Shown piece by piece: positions 62,431 through 64,000 of a DNA stretch of 64,000 nt. Numbering within the stretch: the first letter of the stretch is position 1; each line of letters starts with the position of its first letter. A model generated the notes under the pieces. The model had not been told where the DNA came from and did not search any database. It worked only from the letters and a program-made list of their open reading frames with translations. The DNA is from an uncultured Pelagibacteraceae bacterium. GTDB taxonomy: Bacteria; Pseudomonadota; Alphaproteobacteria; Pelagibacterales; Pelagibacteraceae. Location: NCBI GenBank assembly GCA_902609685.1, contig CACLSR010000001.1:175505-239504 (forward strand). The letters run 5' to 3'. Position numbers and translations under genes: made by a program.

Positions 62431-63587
62431 TCAAACAATTCTCCTGAAATACTATGCTGATACATCAGTTTAAGATCCTCTTGATTGATTTTTTTTGGAT
62501 TACCACTGGTAGATGGATCTTCTAAAGCCATTAGAGATAATTTATTTAAATCTAGTTTGGAACAATCCATAATGTCAGATAGTTTATGGGGGATTGCTAA
62601 ATCTTTTCTTAAATTCAAAATCCACAATAAAAAACTTTCAAAATTTTTATCTAAATCTAAATAATCACAAATTGAGATAATTTTTTTTTCTATAATAGAT
62701 TTATTAAAAGTTAATACATACGGCATAAAAATTGCATTACTCAATCCATGATGAATATTATATTGAGCATTAACAGGATGGCTCAATGAATGAATTGCAC
62801 CTAATCCCTTTTGAAAAGCAGTCGAACCCATTGATGAAGCTGCTAAAAGATTTTGTCTAGCTTCAATATTTTTTCCATCTTGGTATGCAACAACAAGTGA
62901 ATTTTTAATAAGTTTCATTCCCTCCAAAGCAATACCATCTGCCATAGGATGAAAGCTTGGTGCACAATATGCCTCAAGATTGTGAGCTAAGGCATCCATC
63001 CCTGTTGCTGCAGTTAACCTTGGAGAAAGCTCAATAGTCAATTTTGGGTCAAGAATAACAATTGAAGGTAAAATTTTTGGATGAAATATAATTTTTTTAA
63101 CACCCGTTTTTTTATTAATTATTGCAGATGCTCGACCAGTTTCAGATCCTGTTCCTGCAGTAGTCGGAATTGCAATTATTGGAAAAATATTTTTATCATT
63201 AGCTCTTTTCCAATAATCTCCAACATCCTCAAAATCCCAGATAGGTCTACTTTGACCTGACATAAAAGCTATAGCTTTCCCAACATCAATTGCACTTCCT
63301 CCGCCAATCGTAATTACACCATCACAATCATTCTGTTTAAATTCTTTCACACCCTCATCGACATTCTCACCAAATGGATTTCCTGTAAAATTTGAAAATA
63401 ATATTAATTTTTTTAACTTTTTTTTAATTTCACTAATTACCTCCTTAATAAATGGAAGATTTACTAAATCTTTGTCAGTAACAAATAATGGGTTATTAAC
63501 CTTTAAATTATGACAAGCTTCTCCTAAATCTTTAACCCTATCTTTGCCTACCCAAACTGTTGTTGGATAATTCCAATTAGATTTCAT
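62427..63587 (-). CDS. iron-containing alcohol dehydrogenase
   Basis: A 386-aa group III ADH. VITIGGGSAIDVGKAIAFM binds NAD, and ATGMDALAHNLEAYCAP with GLGAIHSLSHPVNAQYNIHHGLSNAIFMPY supplies the Asp/His metal ligands. It oxidises a primary or gamma-hydroxy alcohol, or reduces an aldehyde; the exact substrate is not readable. It overlaps the GATase gene and follows the partial glycerol-3-phosphate-like gene. Confidence 0.9.
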   Translation of the reverse strand: MKSNWNYPTTVWVGKDRVKDLGEACHNLKVNNPLFVTDKDLVNLPFIKEVISEIKKKLKKLILFSNFTGNPFGENVDEGVKEFKQNDCDGVITIGGGSAIDVGKAIAFMSGQSRPIWDFEDVGDYWKRANDKNIFPIIAIPTTAGTGSETGRASAIINKKTGVKKIIFHPKILPSIVILDPKLTIELSPRLTAATGMDALAHNLEAYCAPSFHPMADGIALEGMKLIKNSLVVAYQDGKNIEARQNLLAASSMGSTAFQKGLGAIHSLSHPVNAQYNIHHGLSNAIFMPYVLTFNKSIIEKKIISICDYLDLDKNFESFLLWILNLRKDLAIPHKLSDIMDCSKLDLNKLSLMALEDPSTSGNPKKINQEDLKLMYQHSISGELFE

Positions 63588-63593
63588 ATTTTT

Positions 63594-64000
63594 TTAAGTG
63601 ACTGTAAGTTTTCTATTATTCAATATTGCTTTAAATAAACTAATCATTAAAGGAATTTTTTTCTTATTAATTTTTCTCATAACATATGGGGCAATTTCTC
63701 TAACTAACTGTTCTCCTTCAACAGTGTCATTAGGCATAAATCTTTTTTTTGCATTTTTAAATGTATATCCTTTTCCTAAGTAACTGCCCATTTTACTATT
63801 TCGACCACCCGCAGCGCTAACATATAAATCACCCACACCAGCAAGCCCGAGTGTACTTGTTTCTTTTCCTTTAAAATATTTTGTCAAATATTTCATTTCA
63901 TTAATTGATCTTTGAAATAAACTTGATGACGTATTTAGACTTTGACCAGCACCTATAATCATTGCATATATATTTTTAATCGCTGAGCAGACTTCAACAC
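63594..64000 (-). CDS. glycerol-3-phosphate dehydrogenase (GpsA)-like C-terminal part, truncated by window edge
   Basis: The frame is open to base 64000 and reads (G)VEVCSAIKNIYAMIIGAG, the GpsA helix with the catalytic Lys in A-I-K-N. It then has LGLAGVGDLYVSAAGGRNSKMG and DTVEGEQLVREIAPYV, the substrate-binding and hinge motifs. The 5' end and NAD domain lie outside the window. It could be GpsA itself or a paralogue; the SAAGGRNSK variant differs from the usual TC-SRN pattern. Confidence 0.8.
   Translation of the reverse strand, partial: VEVCSAIKNIYAMIIGAGQSLNTSSSLFQRSINEMKYLTKYFKGKETSTLGLAGVGDLYVSAAGGRNSKMGSYLGKGYTFKNAKKRFMPNDTVEGEQLVREIAPYVMRKINKKKIPLMISLFKAILNNRKLTVT

Noticed and set aside
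1-64000. CRISPR arrays, insertion sequences, prophage, tRNA or rRNA genes
   Set aside because: No regularly spaced repeats, transposase or integrase frames, or cloverleaf/TPsiC signatures were seen by eye; a tRNAscan-SE run would be decisive for tRNAs.

Overview
The window reads as part of a streamlined, AT-rich alphaproteobacterial chromosome of the SAR11 type (Candidatus Pelagibacter). The signs are very short or negative gene spacing, few strong Shine-Dalgarno sites, no mobile elements, CRISPR arrays, tRNAs or rRNAs that I could find, and gene content centred on reduced sulfur and methylated compounds: taurine-type transport, dimethylglycine and sarcosine demethylation, DmdA-like and AcuI-like enzymes, and folate C1 enzymes. 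The species is inferred from gene content and style; no alignment was run.

Layout. 1-2.2 kb: the partial start of a small minus-strand gene, a two-wHTH regulator with a repeated upstream motif, and a bile acid:Na+ symporter-family transporter. 2.2-14.3 kb: an organosulfonate region. A dimethylglycine-dehydrogenase-like flavoprotein, alanine dehydrogenase and a taurine:pyruvate-type aminotransferase read leftward. A TauABC-like transporter (with an unusually large permease), a sulfolactate/malate-type dehydrogenase, a phosphotransacetylase and an HpsN-like HisD homologue read rightward from the same intergenic region. 14.3-18.1 kb: beta-barrel protein, LysE exporter, MsrB, VOC protein, then cysE-cysK. 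18.2-21.4 kb: a rightward run of ten very small genes (secreted, dimeric alpha/beta-like, membrane, SnoaL-like, DUF2798, paired SMR), mostly of unknown function and with good ribosome sites. 21.4-23.4 kb: HisN-type phosphatase and a gamma-butyrobetaine-hydroxylase-like oxygenase. 23.6-23.9 kb: a relatively GC-rich, strongly folded intergenic stretch that is probably a structured RNA.

23.9-31.7 kb: methyltransferase, DUF4396 and cupredoxin genes, a persulfide-dioxygenase-type MBL protein, a thioredoxin-like protein, AzlCD, and an Fe(III) ABC transporter (FbpABC type) preceded by a near-perfect Fur-type palindrome and carrying an extra small Cys-rich gene. 31.8-35.8 kb: LysR, AcuI-like reductase, FolE, HisI, a 2OG oxygenase and DUF2237. 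35.8-41.6 kb: ETF-QO, EtfA, EtfB and a dimethylglycine dehydrogenase, which together form an electron path to ubiquinone. 41.6-44 kb: small genes, including an enoyl-CoA hydratase gene broken by one in-frame TGA. 44-46.8 kb: MetF-like plus DmdA/GcvT-like proteins and two membrane proteins. 46.8-50.2 kb: an uncharacterised leftward cluster (zinc-ribbon mini-protein, DUF3726, 553-aa protein, M19-like protein lacking metal ligands). 50.3-54.7 kb: purEK, GNAT, cold-shock protein, racemase, unknown gene, EamA. 54.7-64 kb: heterotetrameric sarcosine oxidase (soxBDAG), fhs, a GATase-like protein, iron alcohol dehydrogenase, and a partial glycerol-3-phosphate-dehydrogenase-like gene.

How it works together (inference): dimethylglycine is demethylated to sarcosine and glycine by the DMGDH and SoxBDAG systems. 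Their C1 units load onto tetrahydrofolate, which Fhs and MetF interconvert. Sulfonates supply ammonia (Tpa/Ald) and carbon. Electrons from DMGDH enter the quinone pool through ETF and ETF-QO.
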